A DNA stretch of 64,000 nucleotides from JALCRY01 sp050946575 (GTDB lineage Bacteria; Bacillota; Clostridia; Peptostreptococcales; Anaerovoracaceae), in the NCBI GenBank assembly GCA_050946575.1, contig JBMNVB010000001.1, forward strand, positions 1-64,000, given 5' to 3'. The notes under the pieces are model-generated. The model saw nothing but the letters and a program-made list of their open reading frames with translations, was not told where the DNA came from and did not search any database. Numbering within the stretch: position 1 is the first letter of the stretch; each line of letters begins with the position of its first letter. Below, in pieces: positions 51,520 through 60,084 of the stretch. The translations under genes and the position numbers were made by a program.

Positions 51520-52881
51520 CTATTCCGGCAGAGCCTTTTCTCCGTCCGCCAGACCGTATTTCGCAATGAATTCCGCCGCCGATATCTCGTCCCCTATGAT
51601 CCGTTCGCCGGTCTGGGATTCTATCGCGGCGCCGCCCAGCCTGCTGCCTGTGATCTTCCCGAAACTCCCGTCCGCTACAGCATCGGCAATGTAGAGCACG
51701 ACCGCCTTCCTGCTGATGCCGCGCTTGAGCGCCTGCGCGGCGGTCTTTACGCTGAACGGCCTGCCCTGCAGCACGTCCATCGGACCGGTCAGATATTCGG
51801 CCGCGACGGAGTCCTCCAGAGTCTTCAGGAACTCGCGGCGCGAATAGATCTTCTCGTCGTCCGCGCCGAAGATCTGCGCGGCCCATTCCGCTCCCGCGAT
51901 GTCCCCGCCGGGGAACGCGCCCGACTCGAACGTGTAGTATATGCCGTCGAGCAGCCCGAAGGATTTCATGCCGTCGAGATACCCGAATCTGACATTCCGC
52001 GCAGCGACCTCAGGATCGAACACCAGAAAATTGCCGAGGTCGTGCGACGGTTCGATATACATGAACGACGGATGGAACTCTTCCGTTTCCTCGAGAACGC
52101 TCCTGTCGACAATGCCGACCTCATGCAGGTCGACCGCGATGATATTCTCCGCGCCCCGGAACATCGCCATCAGAATCGGCAGATTGTCGTGATAACCTCC
52201 GTCCACGTATTTCCGCCCGTCTATCTCTGCGTACCTCGCGGCCGGGAAACACGACGCGCTCGCGACGATATATTCATGAAGCCTGTTTTCAGGGATCTGC
52301 TCTTTGTAGAAATATTTCCCGGCGAATTCCGGGAACGTGCAGGTGATCATACCGTAATCGACATCCGACGCGAAAAAGTCATCCGCCGAAATATACTTTT
52401 TAAGAGTCTGCATCAATGCGCCGCTCCCGACGCCGTGCTCCGTTATGACCTTTCTGGCATACACGAGAGCGGAATCCGCGTCCATCCCGGACCTTTTCTC
52501 TATCGCGGCTCCGAACGCCTTTCCCTTCTCGTCTATCTTCTCGGCGGCACGCTCTATCGCCCCCGCGACGCGTCCGTCCGTTCTGTTGCCGAATTCGTTC
52601 ACGTCTCCGACGAGCGAAGCGAGCCTTCCGTAAAACGCCGAGCCGTCATCGTCGATATCGAATATCATGTCGGTGTGGAGCGTCTGCCAGAGTTCCGCGG
52701 TCCTGCCGGGATCCCCGAGAACGACCATCGCCGCATTGATAGCGCCCACGGACGTGCCGAAAGCCATGTCGATCTTTATGCCCGCTTCCGCCAATGCCTG
52801 CCAGACGCCGGCCTGATAGCTGCCCTTGCTTCCCCCGCCGCTCAGCACGAGCGCGGTCTTTCCTCTGTCGGTAAACGGCAT
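51520..52881 (-). CDS. Patatin-like phospholipase
   Basis: The protein of 453 residues has a glycine-rich oxyanion loop (SGGGSKGSYQAG), nucleophile S44 in GTSVGAINA and the aspartate in DGGYHDNLP, the Ser-Asp dyad of patatins. No signal peptide is seen, so it is probably cytosolic or delivered otherwise. The start at 52881 follows AAAGGAGA. The C-terminal 130 residues lack a recognised domain. Confidence 0.9.
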   Translation of the reverse strand: MPFTDRGKTALVLSGGGSKGSYQAGVWQALAEAGIKIDMAFGTSVGAINAAMVVLGDPGRTAELWQTLHTDMIFDIDDDGSAFYGRLASLVGDVNEFGNRTDGRVAGAIERAAEKIDEKGKAFGAAIEKRSGMDADSALVYARKVITEHGVGSGALMQTLKKYISADDFFASDVDYGMITCTFPEFAGKYFYKEQIPENRLHEYIVASASCFPAARYAEIDGRKYVDGGYHDNLPILMAMFRGAENIIAVDLHEVGIVDRSVLEETEEFHPSFMYIEPSHDLGNFLVFDPEVAARNVRFGYLDGMKSFGLLDGIYYTFESGAFPGGDIAGAEWAAQIFGADDEKIYSRREFLKTLEDSVAAEYLTGPMDVLQGRPFSVKTAAQALKRGISRKAVVLYIADAVADGSFGKITGSRLGGAAIESQTGERIIGDEISAAEFIAKYGLADGEKALPE

Positions 52882-52910
52882 GCCCGTTCTCCTTTCCGAG
52901 CTCCGGACGG

Positions 52911-53498
52911 TCATCGTTTCGTGCCCGCCACCTGATAATATTCCTCATTTTCGATTATAACATCGACATCGAAATATTTCCCGAATATCTTCGAAAGATC
53001 TTCGGCGGATATGAGTCCGCGGGAAATGTCCCGCTGCAGTCCGCGGTGATGCCTGTCGATTTTTTCCCGGCTCATGCCGTGCGCGACGGACAGCCTGCCG
53101 CCGTTCCGGAGGTCATTCGCGAGCACGCGTATCAGAAGTTCGGGATCTTCGAAATGAGGGAGCGCATTGTACACCAGAGCGCAGTCGAAAGGTTCCCCGA
53201 ACTCATACGTTTCGATGTCGCCGCATATAATATCGATGCGCGGATCGCCCGCGTATTTTTCCTTCGCTTTTTCCGCCATTTTCGGAGATATATCGATGCC
53301 GGTCACGGACGCGGCGCCGTGCCGGAAATAATCCGGGATCATGACGCCGGTCCCGCATGCCGCGTCAAGCGCCCGCGCTCCGTCCGGGACCGCGAGCCCG
53401 GCCATGATCTTTTCCACTGTATTATCATCGCGGATCATTTCATCGTCCCATACCGGCGCGTACATGTCGAAAAACTCCGCGACCTTTTTCTTGTCCAT
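52911..53498 (-). CDS. Class I SAM-dependent methyltransferase
   Basis: The 195-residue protein has motif I LDAACGTGVMIPDYF, an acidic GIDIS motif II and the CGDIE and LPHFED segments, as in small-molecule methyltransferases. The acceptor is unknown. AGGAGA precedes the ATG. It heads a possible unit with the patatin, FAH and SIR2 genes. Confidence 0.9.
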   Translation of the reverse strand: MDKKKVAEFFDMYAPVWDDEMIRDDNTVEKIMAGLAVPDGARALDAACGTGVMIPDYFRHGAASVTGIDISPKMAEKAKEKYAGDPRIDIICGDIETYEFGEPFDCALVYNALPHFEDPELLIRVLANDLRNGGRLSVAHGMSREKIDRHHRGLQRDISRGLISAEDLSKIFGKYFDVDVIIENEEYYQVAGTKR

Positions 53499-53625
53499 TT
53501 ATTTCTCCTGACTGCTCCTGATGCCGGTCACGGGACTGCGCCCGGGCATAAGGTGCGGCTTCATTATATCACGCATCCTGTCCGCCCGTGCCGCCCATAT
53601 GAAGAAGATTTCCGGGCACGAAAAA

Positions 53626-53648
53626 ACCGCCGGGATTTGCCCGGCGGT
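53626..53648 (-). terminator. Terminator of the ECF S-component gene
   Basis: On the minus strand ACCGCCGGG and CCCGGCGGT form a 9-bp stem followed by a run of T. Confidence 0.9.
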
Positions 53649-53665
53649 CATCATATCGATGTGTC

Positions 53666-54241
53666 TTATTTCGCTTCGGCGTGCTTCTTCGACGGGATCA
53701 GAGGATATTCAAAGCTCTGTCCTACCGGAGTCTTCGCGAGCGCGTTCGAAAGTATCGCCGCGATGATTATGCCCACCGTGAACTGGGTCGCGTTCAGCGG
53801 TATCTCTATCAGCGGCACAGCCCAGCTTCCGTACATTATGACCTCGGCGAAGTAATACCCGGTGACCATCACCAGGCCGCCGACGATCATGCCGCCTATC
53901 TGGACGCCTCTCGCCGCCGCGCCGTTCCTTCCGCTCGTCCTTTCAAGCACGAGACCTGTCACGAACGCCATCAGGCCTTTTATCACCAGTGTCCACGGAG
54001 CGAAATACATATACCCCGCGAGCGCGTCGGCCATGGCCGAACCGAGGCCCGCCGCGACCGCGCCGTTTTTCTTTCCGAGCATTATCACAGAAAGAAAGAT
54101 CGCCGCGTCACCGAGATTTATATATCCTTTTGTCGTCGGGCTGGGGATCCTGATCAGCATCGTGAGGACCATTATCACACCCATCATCAATGCCGTGAGC
54201 ACCAGTGTCGACGTTTTGCTTCTGTTGAATCCGCTTTCCAT
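53666..54241 (-). CDS. ECF transporter S component (vitamin B6-type candidate)
   Basis: The 191-residue membrane protein has about six segments and the ECF S-component pattern (GYINLGDAAIFLSVIMLG and AGLGSAMADALAGYMYFAPWTLVIKG). The S component binds the vitamin, and the energising T and A1/A2 subunits are elsewhere. It is divergent from a MocR/PdxR-type regulator across about 100 bp. Such regulators respond to pyridoxal phosphate, so a pyridoxine or pyridoxal substrate is the leading guess. AAAGGAGG precedes the ATG. Confidence 0.85.
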   Translation of the reverse strand: MESGFNRSKTSTLVLTALMMGVIMVLTMLIRIPSPTTKGYINLGDAAIFLSVIMLGKKNGAVAAGLGSAMADALAGYMYFAPWTLVIKGLMAFVTGLVLERTSGRNGAAARGVQIGGMIVGGLVMVTGYYFAEVIMYGSWAVPLIEIPLNATQFTVGIIIAAILSNALAKTPVGQSFEYPLIPSKKHAEAK

Positions 54242-54269
54242 GATGTTGCGCCTCCTTTATCTGTGTTAT

Positions 54270-54290
54270 ATAATACCACTAAGGTGTTAT
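54270..54290. promoter_or_regulatory. Candidate MocR operator and divergent promoter
   Basis: ATAATACC and GGTGTTAT form an inverted repeat (one mismatch, 5-nt spacer) between the ECF S gene and mocR, overlapping TATTAT/TATAA elements that could be the -10 of the S gene. Confidence 0.45.
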
Positions 54291-54342
54291 TGTTAAAATA
54301 TACATTATTAATTATTTTTTAATATACAGATTGGAGCAATGC

Positions 54343-55725
54343 ATGAAAGCCATCATCCCGAATCTGGATTATGAATCCTCAGAACCTCTGTACATTCAGC
54401 TGTACAGGCACATACGCGACCTGATCACCGAAAAGGAAATTGTACCCTCCGAAAAGCTGCCTTCTCTTAGAAATCTGTCAGCTTCCCTCGAGGTGTCCCT
54501 CACGACGGTGCAGCTCGCGTACGACCAGCTGTCGCTGGAGGGCTACATTTACAGCAGGCCGCACAGCGGCTATTACGTAAGCAATATGTTTTATCCCGAA
54601 AACGGAGACTCCGATGACGGCCTCCCCGAGGAGGGCGAGCCGGAGGACGAGGCCGCCGGCCCGGTCCTTTACTGCGACACCGGCACCTTCGACTTCAATA
54701 AATGGAAGAAATGCATGAACAAAGTCTACAACGAGAACAGAGACGAGCTCATGTTCGAATCAGACCCGCAGGGGGAGCGGGCTCTGCTCGACGAGATATC
54801 AAAATATGTTTACACGGCGCGCGGCGTGAAATGCCGTCCCGGCCAGATAGTAATAGCCGCCGGGACGCAGCAGATAACAGCTCATATCGCAAGGATACTG
54901 CATTCGCTCGATATAGCGCAGGTAGCGGTCGAGGATCCGGGATACAGACCCGTCATAAATATCTTCCGCGACCGCGGGTTCGCGATAACGCCGGTAAGAG
55001 TGCAGGAAGACGGCATAGAGATCGAGAAGCTGCCGGTGAATGTTAAGTCGGCCGTATATGTAAATCCGTCCAACCAGTTCCCGACCGGTTCCGTCATGCC
55101 CGCCGGCCGGCGCTACAAGCTGATAGACTGGGCCGAAAACAACGACTCATATATCATCGAAGATGACTACGACAGCGAACTGCGGTACTTCGGACGGCCC
55201 GTGCCCGCGCTGCAGGGCATTGACAGAAAAGGCCGCGTCATTTACCTCGGCTCGTTCAGCTCGACGCTGATGAAATCGATAAAAATCAGTTACATGGTCC
55301 TGCCGGAACAGATGAAGAAAAAATACGACGAGTTCAAAATGAACTACGATCAGACGTGCTCGAAGGCGGAGCAGCTCGCGCTCGCGTATTTTATGGCGGA
55401 TAACTATTACACTTCGGGGATAAAGAAGCTGCGAAAACTGTATTCACGCAAGCTGAAAGTGGCGCTTGACGCTTTCGGGAGTTTCGGCGAGGACAAAATC
55501 AGAGCGCGGAACACCGAATCAGGACTGAATATGATACTGGAAGTACATACGCCTAAGACAGAGGAAACGCTGATAGAAGAAGCCCTCGCCGAAGGGTGCA
55601 CCGTGGCGGCGGCGGGAAAGAATCCGGACAGGGCGGGCTGGCGCACAGTCATTTTCTACTACAGCCTCATCCCGATCGGGGATATAGAAACCGCGATAAT
55701 AAATATGGTGGGAGCGTGGCTCTGA
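54343..55725 (+). CDS. MocR/PdxR-family regulator (GntR HTH plus aminotransferase domain)
   Basis: The protein of 460 residues has an N-terminal GntR winged helix (SEPLYIQLYRHIRDLI, KLPSLRNLSASLEVS) and a fold-I aminotransferase domain with AAGTQQITAHIARIL, the DDYDSELRY segment and the PLP lysine near GSFSSTLMKSIKISYM. It probably senses PLP or an amino acid. The ATG at 54343 follows GGAG by 6 nt. A TTG 12 nt earlier overlaps that site. It is divergent from the ECF S gene. The linker (about 90-115) is acidic. Confidence 0.92.
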   Translation: MKAIIPNLDYESSEPLYIQLYRHIRDLITEKEIVPSEKLPSLRNLSASLEVSLTTVQLAYDQLSLEGYIYSRPHSGYYVSNMFYPENGDSDDGLPEEGEPEDEAAGPVLYCDTGTFDFNKWKKCMNKVYNENRDELMFESDPQGERALLDEISKYVYTARGVKCRPGQIVIAAGTQQITAHIARILHSLDIAQVAVEDPGYRPVINIFRDRGFAITPVRVQEDGIEIEKLPVNVKSAVYVNPSNQFPTGSVMPAGRRYKLIDWAENNDSYIIEDDYDSELRYFGRPVPALQGIDRKGRVIYLGSFSSTLMKSIKISYMVLPEQMKKKYDEFKMNYDQTCSKAEQLALAYFMADNYYTSGIKKLRKLYSRKLKVALDAFGSFGEDKIRARNTESGLNMILEVHTPKTEETLIEEALAEGCTVAAAGKNPDRAGWRTVIFYYSLIPIGDIETAIINMVGAWL

Positions 55726-55754
55726 TGATATAATCTCGGTAAGGAGGTGCAGCC

Positions 55755-56471
55755 ATGACATTAGATAAAGTAATAGAAGGAAGGCACAGTACGAGAAAGT
55801 TCACCGATGATCCTCTGCCTGACGGGGATCTTCAGAAGATAGTCGACGCGGCAAGGTGGGCTCCGTCGGCGGATAACAGCCAGCCGTGGCATTTCCTGGC
55901 CATCCGTGACGACGAACTGAAGGACAAAATCGCGGATATAGTGAAAGAAAGAGCCGAAAAAGCGGCGAAGATCATGAAGGAGATCTACGTGGACGGTACG
56001 CGGGAGGAAACGAATTCTCCGTATTGCAGCGAGAAACCGACCGCAGGTACGAATCCGGAAAAATTCCTCAAATTCAATGACAGATTCATATTATTTTTCC
56101 GCACGGCGCCTGTATTGATGATCTGCTACAGCGACCCGTACGAGATGAATTTCTACAACAATGCCATGCGGCGCGCCGATGACGATCCGGAAGCGTTCGA
56201 TGAATTCTTCCTGAAGCTGAGCCCGCAGACGCAGGCTTGCGGCGCTGCGATAGAGCACATGATGCTGAAGGCGGTGGACCTCGGGTACGGTACATGCTGG
56301 CAGATGGGGCCTGTGACGGCGCACGAGGAGATCGAGAAGCTGCTGAAGGACGAATATGACTTCGATATGCCGGGAAAAAGCATAGTGGCCATAGTCCCGA
56401 TCGGAGTGCCGGACGGCGAGCAGAAAAGCCCGAAGCGGAAACCGGTGGAAGAAATACTCACAGTAATATAG
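55755..56471 (+). CDS. Nitroreductase family protein
   Basis: The 238-residue FMN protein has RHSTRKFTDDPLPD at the N-terminus (FMN phosphate site), APSADNSQPWHF and, near the end, the GYGTCWQMG segment. A 90-residue insert in the middle (about 55-145) is longer than in typical nitroreductases. AAGGAGGTG precedes the ATG, and TATAAT at about 55727 may be its -10. Confidence 0.9.
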   Translation: MTLDKVIEGRHSTRKFTDDPLPDGDLQKIVDAARWAPSADNSQPWHFLAIRDDELKDKIADIVKERAEKAAKIMKEIYVDGTREETNSPYCSEKPTAGTNPEKFLKFNDRFILFFRTAPVLMICYSDPYEMNFYNNAMRRADDDPEAFDEFFLKLSPQTQACGAAIEHMMLKAVDLGYGTCWQMGPVTAHEEIEKLLKDEYDFDMPGKSIVAIVPIGVPDGEQKSPKRKPVEEILTVI

Positions 56472-56481
56472 CATTGATGAG

Positions 56482-56508
56482 AAAAGCGGAGGATGCGCCT
56501 CCGCTTTT
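56482..56508. terminator. Bidirectional terminator
   Basis: AAAAGCGGAGG and CCTCCGCTTTT pair over 11 bp around a 5-nt loop. It serves the nitroreductase gene and the end of the convergent lipoprotein gene. Confidence 0.9.
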
Positions 56509-57084
56509 TTAATCGTCCTTTCCGTCGATATAATCGTTCACCAGGTCTTTCCATTCGTCGATCTTCTTCACTCCGCCGACGTCGCTTCCGACCTGTTCCC
56601 CGTTCTCATCCACGAATATCCCGGTCGGCATGACCTCCAGCGACTTGTGCAGCTTTCCGACGAAATCATTCGACGGCACGATGTTTACATATGAAATTTT
56701 ATGATCCTTTATGTTCTTTTTCGCGCGGTCGAGCTTCTTCTGCACGACGCCTTCGTCTTTTTCGCGCGTATTCACGGCGACGCCGATGACATTCAGCCCG
56801 TCGCCCTTATATTCGGCGTACAGGTCCTCTATCGTATCGAACTGCCTGATGCCGGCGCTGTCATACGTCGCCCAGAAATATATCAGCGTGAGTTTGTGGC
56901 CGCTGAATGCCGAGCTGTCGACAGTCTTTCCCGTCTTTATATTCTCGCCTCCGAACGAATCGAGATACTTTGAGCCGCTCTGCACATAGTCGCTTCCTTC
57001 ATTGCTGTAGCCGGCGGCCCAGCAGCCCGTCATCGTCAGAGTTACAAGCATTATCGTCAGTCCGGCAATAATTCTTTTCACCAT
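56509..57084 (-). CDS. TlpA/ResA-like thioredoxin-fold lipoprotein lacking CxxC
   Basis: The protein of 191 residues has a lipoprotein signal (hydrophobic stretch ending in TMTGC, cysteine near residue 18). The rest matches TlpA/ResA thioredoxin folds: TLIYFWATYDSAGIRQFDTIEDLY, VIGVAVNTRE and MPTGIFVDENG. The position of the redox CxxC reads DSAG, so thiol-disulfide activity is not expected. The start at 57084 follows GGAGGAAGGG. A much longer upstream frame in the same phase has no ribosome site. Confidence 0.85.
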   Translation of the reverse strand: MVKRIIAGLTIMLVTLTMTGCWAAGYSNEGSDYVQSGSKYLDSFGGENIKTGKTVDSSAFSGHKLTLIYFWATYDSAGIRQFDTIEDLYAEYKGDGLNVIGVAVNTREKDEGVVQKKLDRAKKNIKDHKISYVNIVPSNDFVGKLHKSLEVMPTGIFVDENGEQVGSDVGGVKKIDEWKDLVNDYIDGKDD

Positions 57085-57182
57085 GTCCCTTCCTCCGTGT
57101 GTATATTCTATCCGATGGCTTATACATGCGCAAGCGGACATTTGAATAAGTATGAAAACTTTGTGAACACTTTTCAATTTCG

Positions 57183-57213
57183 TTGACCTGAAAAATTCCT
57201 TATGCCATATTAG
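57183..57213 (+). promoter_or_regulatory. Possible promoter of the NlpC/P60 gene, short or no leader
   Basis: TTGACC (57183-57188) and TATTAG (57208-57213) are spaced by 19 bp. A start about 7 nt later would fall at the tandem ATG codons 57218/57221. No Shine-Dalgarno is visible. Confidence 0.4.
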
Positions 57214-57217
57214 TATC

Positions 57218-58234
57218 ATGATGTATAGAAAGAGAGAGGAAAACCAAAGAGGTATATCACGCTTAAAGCGTGCAGCTATTGTAACAACGGCAGTATTGAC
57301 AATGCTCGGATGCACCGTATCTCCGCTGGCTGCGGAGGAGCAGACATCGGCCGTATCCGACACGACGCAGCAGGAAGTCCAGACAGACACATCTGCACAG
57401 AGTACTTCCACATCTGCATCATCCACAGCTGCTGCATCCACAACTTCAGAATCCGCAACTGAAGAATCCGCGGCCGCAGCATCCGCGGCCACATCGTCCA
57501 CCAGTACTGCGAGCAGTGATGAGTATGAGGCTCCTTCAGCGATCACAGTGACAGGGAAGCGTGTGAACGGGACGACGATCAGACTGAGCTGGAATGCATG
57601 CACCCGCGCAGATTATTATCTGGTTTACTATGTGAACAGCAAGGGCAAAGCCTATAAGAGGATCTGCACGACGAAAAAGCGCACGTACACGGATACTGCG
57701 AAAAGTTCGGATCCGGGACACAGTCTGAAGATCAACGCGAACAGCGGCTACACATATATGGTCATTGCGAGAAACGTGACTGACAGGGGGTCGTATAATT
57801 CGACAGATAAAGTATATGTAAAAAGGCAGCCGGCTCGTACGAGGCTGATCGCAGTTGCGAAAGCCCAACTCGGAAAGGGATATTCCCAGAGCAGGAGGAC
57901 CGGCCCGAAGACATTCGACTGCAGCGGATACGTATGGTACTGCTATAACAAGTCGAAAGCGAGCACGAAGTCATTCTCGGCGTATAATACGAACGGACTG
58001 TACAGCCATCTGAAAAAGTACAAGCGCAGTACAACGAATGTCAGGAAAGCGACGAAGGGTGATATCGTACTGTACGGAAGTTCGACTTCAAACACTACGC
58101 ATGCGGCTCTCGTATATAATCCCTCGAGCGCAACGGTAATAAATGCTGCAAACCCGCGCAAGGGAGTATGCTACGGAAAGTCAAGCTGGTACGGCAAGGT
58201 GGTAGCCATTATCCACCTCCCGGACAATAACTGA
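57218..58234 (+). CDS. Secreted NlpC/P60 endopeptidase with Ser/Thr/Ala linker and FN3-like domain
   Basis: The 338-residue protein begins with a long n-region and hydrophobic segment (about 17-38) typical of a signal peptide, then a linker of about 60 residues rich in Ser, Thr and Ala (40-100), a fibronectin-III-like domain (about 108-200) and a C-terminal NlpC/P60 domain with catalytic Cys in FDCSGYVWYCY and His in THAALVYNP. These enzymes cut peptidoglycan stem peptides. No ribosome site precedes the tandem ATG codons. The domain is flanked by terminators on the 3' side. Confidence 0.9.
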   Translation: MMYRKREENQRGISRLKRAAIVTTAVLTMLGCTVSPLAAEEQTSAVSDTTQQEVQTDTSAQSTSTSASSTAAASTTSESATEESAAAASAATSSTSTASSDEYEAPSAITVTGKRVNGTTIRLSWNACTRADYYLVYYVNSKGKAYKRICTTKKRTYTDTAKSSDPGHSLKINANSGYTYMVIARNVTDRGSYNSTDKVYVKRQPARTRLIAVAKAQLGKGYSQSRRTGPKTFDCSGYVWYCYNKSKASTKSFSAYNTNGLYSHLKKYKRSTTNVRKATKGDIVLYGSSTSNTTHAALVYNPSSATVINAANPRKGVCYGKSSWYGKVVAIIHLPDNN

Positions 58235-58245
58235 TGTGAGAGAAG

Positions 58246-58272
58246 AAAAACCGCGGCCCGGCCGCGGTTTTT
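58246..58272. terminator. Bidirectional terminator
   Basis: AAAAACCGCGGC and GCCGCGGTTTTT pair around a 3-nt loop between convergent genes. Confidence 0.9.
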
Positions 58273-58824
58273 TCATGCAAAAAATATTCCGGCGCAGCCT
58301 TCCCGTATCATGTCCCCGGCGAATACGGCCGCGGACATCCCGCCCGCGATAAACGGGCCGAACGCGAAATACTGCCTGCGCTCCATCTTCCCCGCGGCGA
58401 GCATCACCGCGGCAAACATCCCGGCCGCCGCGACGGAAATGAAAAAACCGGTCAGCAATGCATTGATCCCGAGAAAGAAACCGCACGCCGCGCACAGCTT
58501 TATATCGCCCCCGCCGAACGCCTCGAACGCGGCGCAGTCGAATATGAGCATCGGCAGCGACACCGCGAGCATGCCCGCGACGCGGGACAGGACCGAAACG
58601 CCCTCGGGAAGCATCATCTGCACCGCGCCGAGCGCGAGCAGGATGACATGCACCCTGTCCGGTATCTCCATTGTCTCCATATCACGGACGGCGGCGTATG
58701 CGAGCGCGCATACTGCGGCGCACGAAACAGCGGCCCCGGCGCAGACGCCGAAAGCCGCGAAAGAAACCGCCGCCGAAGCGGCGAACAGTCCCGTGTATAT
58801 CAGAAAATGCCTTTTACTTTCCAT
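58273..58824 (-). CDS. Prepilin peptidase (A24 type, short form)
   Basis: The 183-residue membrane protein has the A24 aspartyl-protease pattern: D48 in AVRDMETMEIPDR and D107 in FGGGDIKL, with about six membrane segments. It lacks the N-terminal methylase domain of long prepilin peptidases. It would process type IV-like prepilins or pseudopilins, none of which are in the window. A promoter (TTGCAT, 17 bp, TAAAAT) ends 6 nt before the ATG and there is no ribosome site, so the mRNA looks leaderless. Confidence 0.85.
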   Translation of the reverse strand: MESKRHFLIYTGLFAASAAVSFAAFGVCAGAAVSCAAVCALAYAAVRDMETMEIPDRVHVILLALGAVQMMLPEGVSVLSRVAGMLAVSLPMLIFDCAAFEAFGGGDIKLCAACGFFLGINALLTGFFISVAAAGMFAAVMLAAGKMERRQYFAFGPFIAGGMSAAVFAGDMIREGCAGIFFA

Positions 58825-58830
58825 AAAAGG

Positions 58831-58859
58831 ATTTTACCATTTATTGGGATAATATGCAA
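58831..58859 (-). promoter_or_regulatory. Promoter of the prepilin peptidase gene, leaderless
   Basis: On the minus strand TTGCAT (58854-58859), 17-bp spacer, TAAAAT (58831-58836). The start codon at 58824 begins 7 nt after the -10, where transcription should start. Confidence 0.7.
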
Positions 58860-58866
58860 TAAAATG

Positions 58867-60084
58867 TTATTTGACTGTAAACTCTCTTATCTCGCACGGC
58901 GCGGGCGGGACCCATGGCGCTTCCGCCTCGTCGTGGATCAGTGTCCCCTCGATCACGCGCATCACGACTGAATGTGAGACGATCGCGATGTCCTTATGAC
59001 TGTCGTCGCGGAGTATTCTGTGCAGTGCGTCCATGACTCTGTACTGGACATCGAAATAGTTCTCGCTTTTCGCGTCCACTCTGTATTTGAACAGATTGCG
59101 CTCGCGCGCCTCGAACTCGTCCGGGAACGCTTCCCTGACGACGCTCACCACTTTGCTGTCCCACTGTCCGCGGCTTATCTCGCGGAAGGCCTTGTCGTAT
59201 ATGACGAGCCTGAGGACAGGACTGATTTCCCTGATGATCTCAGCGGTCTCGCCTGCTCTGAGCAGATCACTGGAATATATGTGATCCGTTCTTATGTTCA
59301 TTTTCTGCATCCGCTGGCCCGTTTTCCTCGCATGCTCGGCTCCCTCCGCCGACAGACGGAAATTCGCCTGCCCGAAGAACACCTTCTCCTCCGGCTTTTC
59401 CACCTCGGCGCGGCGCACGAGGATGAACCGCCGTCCGCGTGCGGCTTTCCTTATATCCGGCGACTGCGAACCGGTCTCCACGAACCTTCTCAGCTCTCTG
59501 AGGCCGCGGTCTGTGTATGTGTTGAGGATTGTCCCCTTGTCATGGGTCTCTATATAGTGGACGTGGTCCACGCTTCCCGTCGTGATGTCGCGGAGATCCT
59601 GACCCGTCTTCAGGTTTTTGATCTCCCCTTTGTACCGCGTCGGGACATACACCGGAGCGCCCGACTTGCCGTAAAACATCGGCACGACGATCTCCTTGCC
59701 TTCGCCCCCGGCTTTTTCCTCTATCTCGCGCTGTCTGTCGAGCAGCATTTTTACGGTATCGCGCCTCAGGCCGCCGTAGCCGCCCGGCGTGAACAGGAAC
59801 CCTTCCGCTCCGAGCTCCGCCATCGCCTCCATGCCCTTCGCAAGCTGAGACATCAGGCCCTTTGAATACGAGCTGTCGTAAACCTCCGTGAGACCGTATT
59901 TATTTATGAGCGGCAATGCGAGCTCCCGCTGCTTCCCGGTCACGATAACGATATTCTCGATCCCGGCTCCGCTGATAGCCTTCACGGCGCGTTCAGCTGC
60001 CGTGAACCCGCAGACATCCAGCATTGACTGTATCTTTCCCGACTTCGCGGCTATGCCCGAAGCGATAATCACAGCACCGATCAT
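58867..60084 (-). CDS. Fusion of MobA-like NTP-transferase and histidine-phosphatase domains, both degenerate
   Basis: The 405-residue protein has an N-terminal MobA/MocA-like nucleotidyltransferase domain (about 1-190) and a C-terminal histidine-phosphatase domain (about 215-400). The NTP-transferase signature (LAAGxSxRMG..K) reads IIASGIAAKSGKIQ and the usual GDQP reads TPGGYGG. In the phosphatase domain the RHG motif reads VRRAEVE, so the catalytic histidine is replaced by arginine, while the second histidine is kept (VSHSVVMRV). Activity of either domain is doubtful. Its first 4 bp overlap the MFS gene end, so a transport-linked sensing role is possible but unproven. Confidence 0.75.
   Translation of the reverse strand: MIGAVIIASGIAAKSGKIQSMLDVCGFTAAERAVKAISGAGIENIVIVTGKQRELALPLINKYGLTEVYDSSYSKGLMSQLAKGMEAMAELGAEGFLFTPGGYGGLRRDTVKMLLDRQREIEEKAGGEGKEIVVPMFYGKSGAPVYVPTRYKGEIKNLKTGQDLRDITTGSVDHVHYIETHDKGTILNTYTDRGLRELRRFVETGSQSPDIRKAARGRRFILVRRAEVEKPEEKVFFGQANFRLSAEGAEHARKTGQRMQKMNIRTDHIYSSDLLRAGETAEIIREISPVLRLVIYDKAFREISRGQWDSKVVSVVREAFPDEFEARERNLFKYRVDAKSENYFDVQYRVMDALHRILRDDSHKDIAIVSHSVVMRVIEGTLIHDEAEAPWVPPAPCEIREFTVK

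Noticed and set aside
56509..57603. 364-residue version of the lipoprotein gene
   Set aside because: The N-terminal 173 codons are antisense to the NlpC/P60 gene, have no ribosome site, and the lipoprotein signal begins at 57084.
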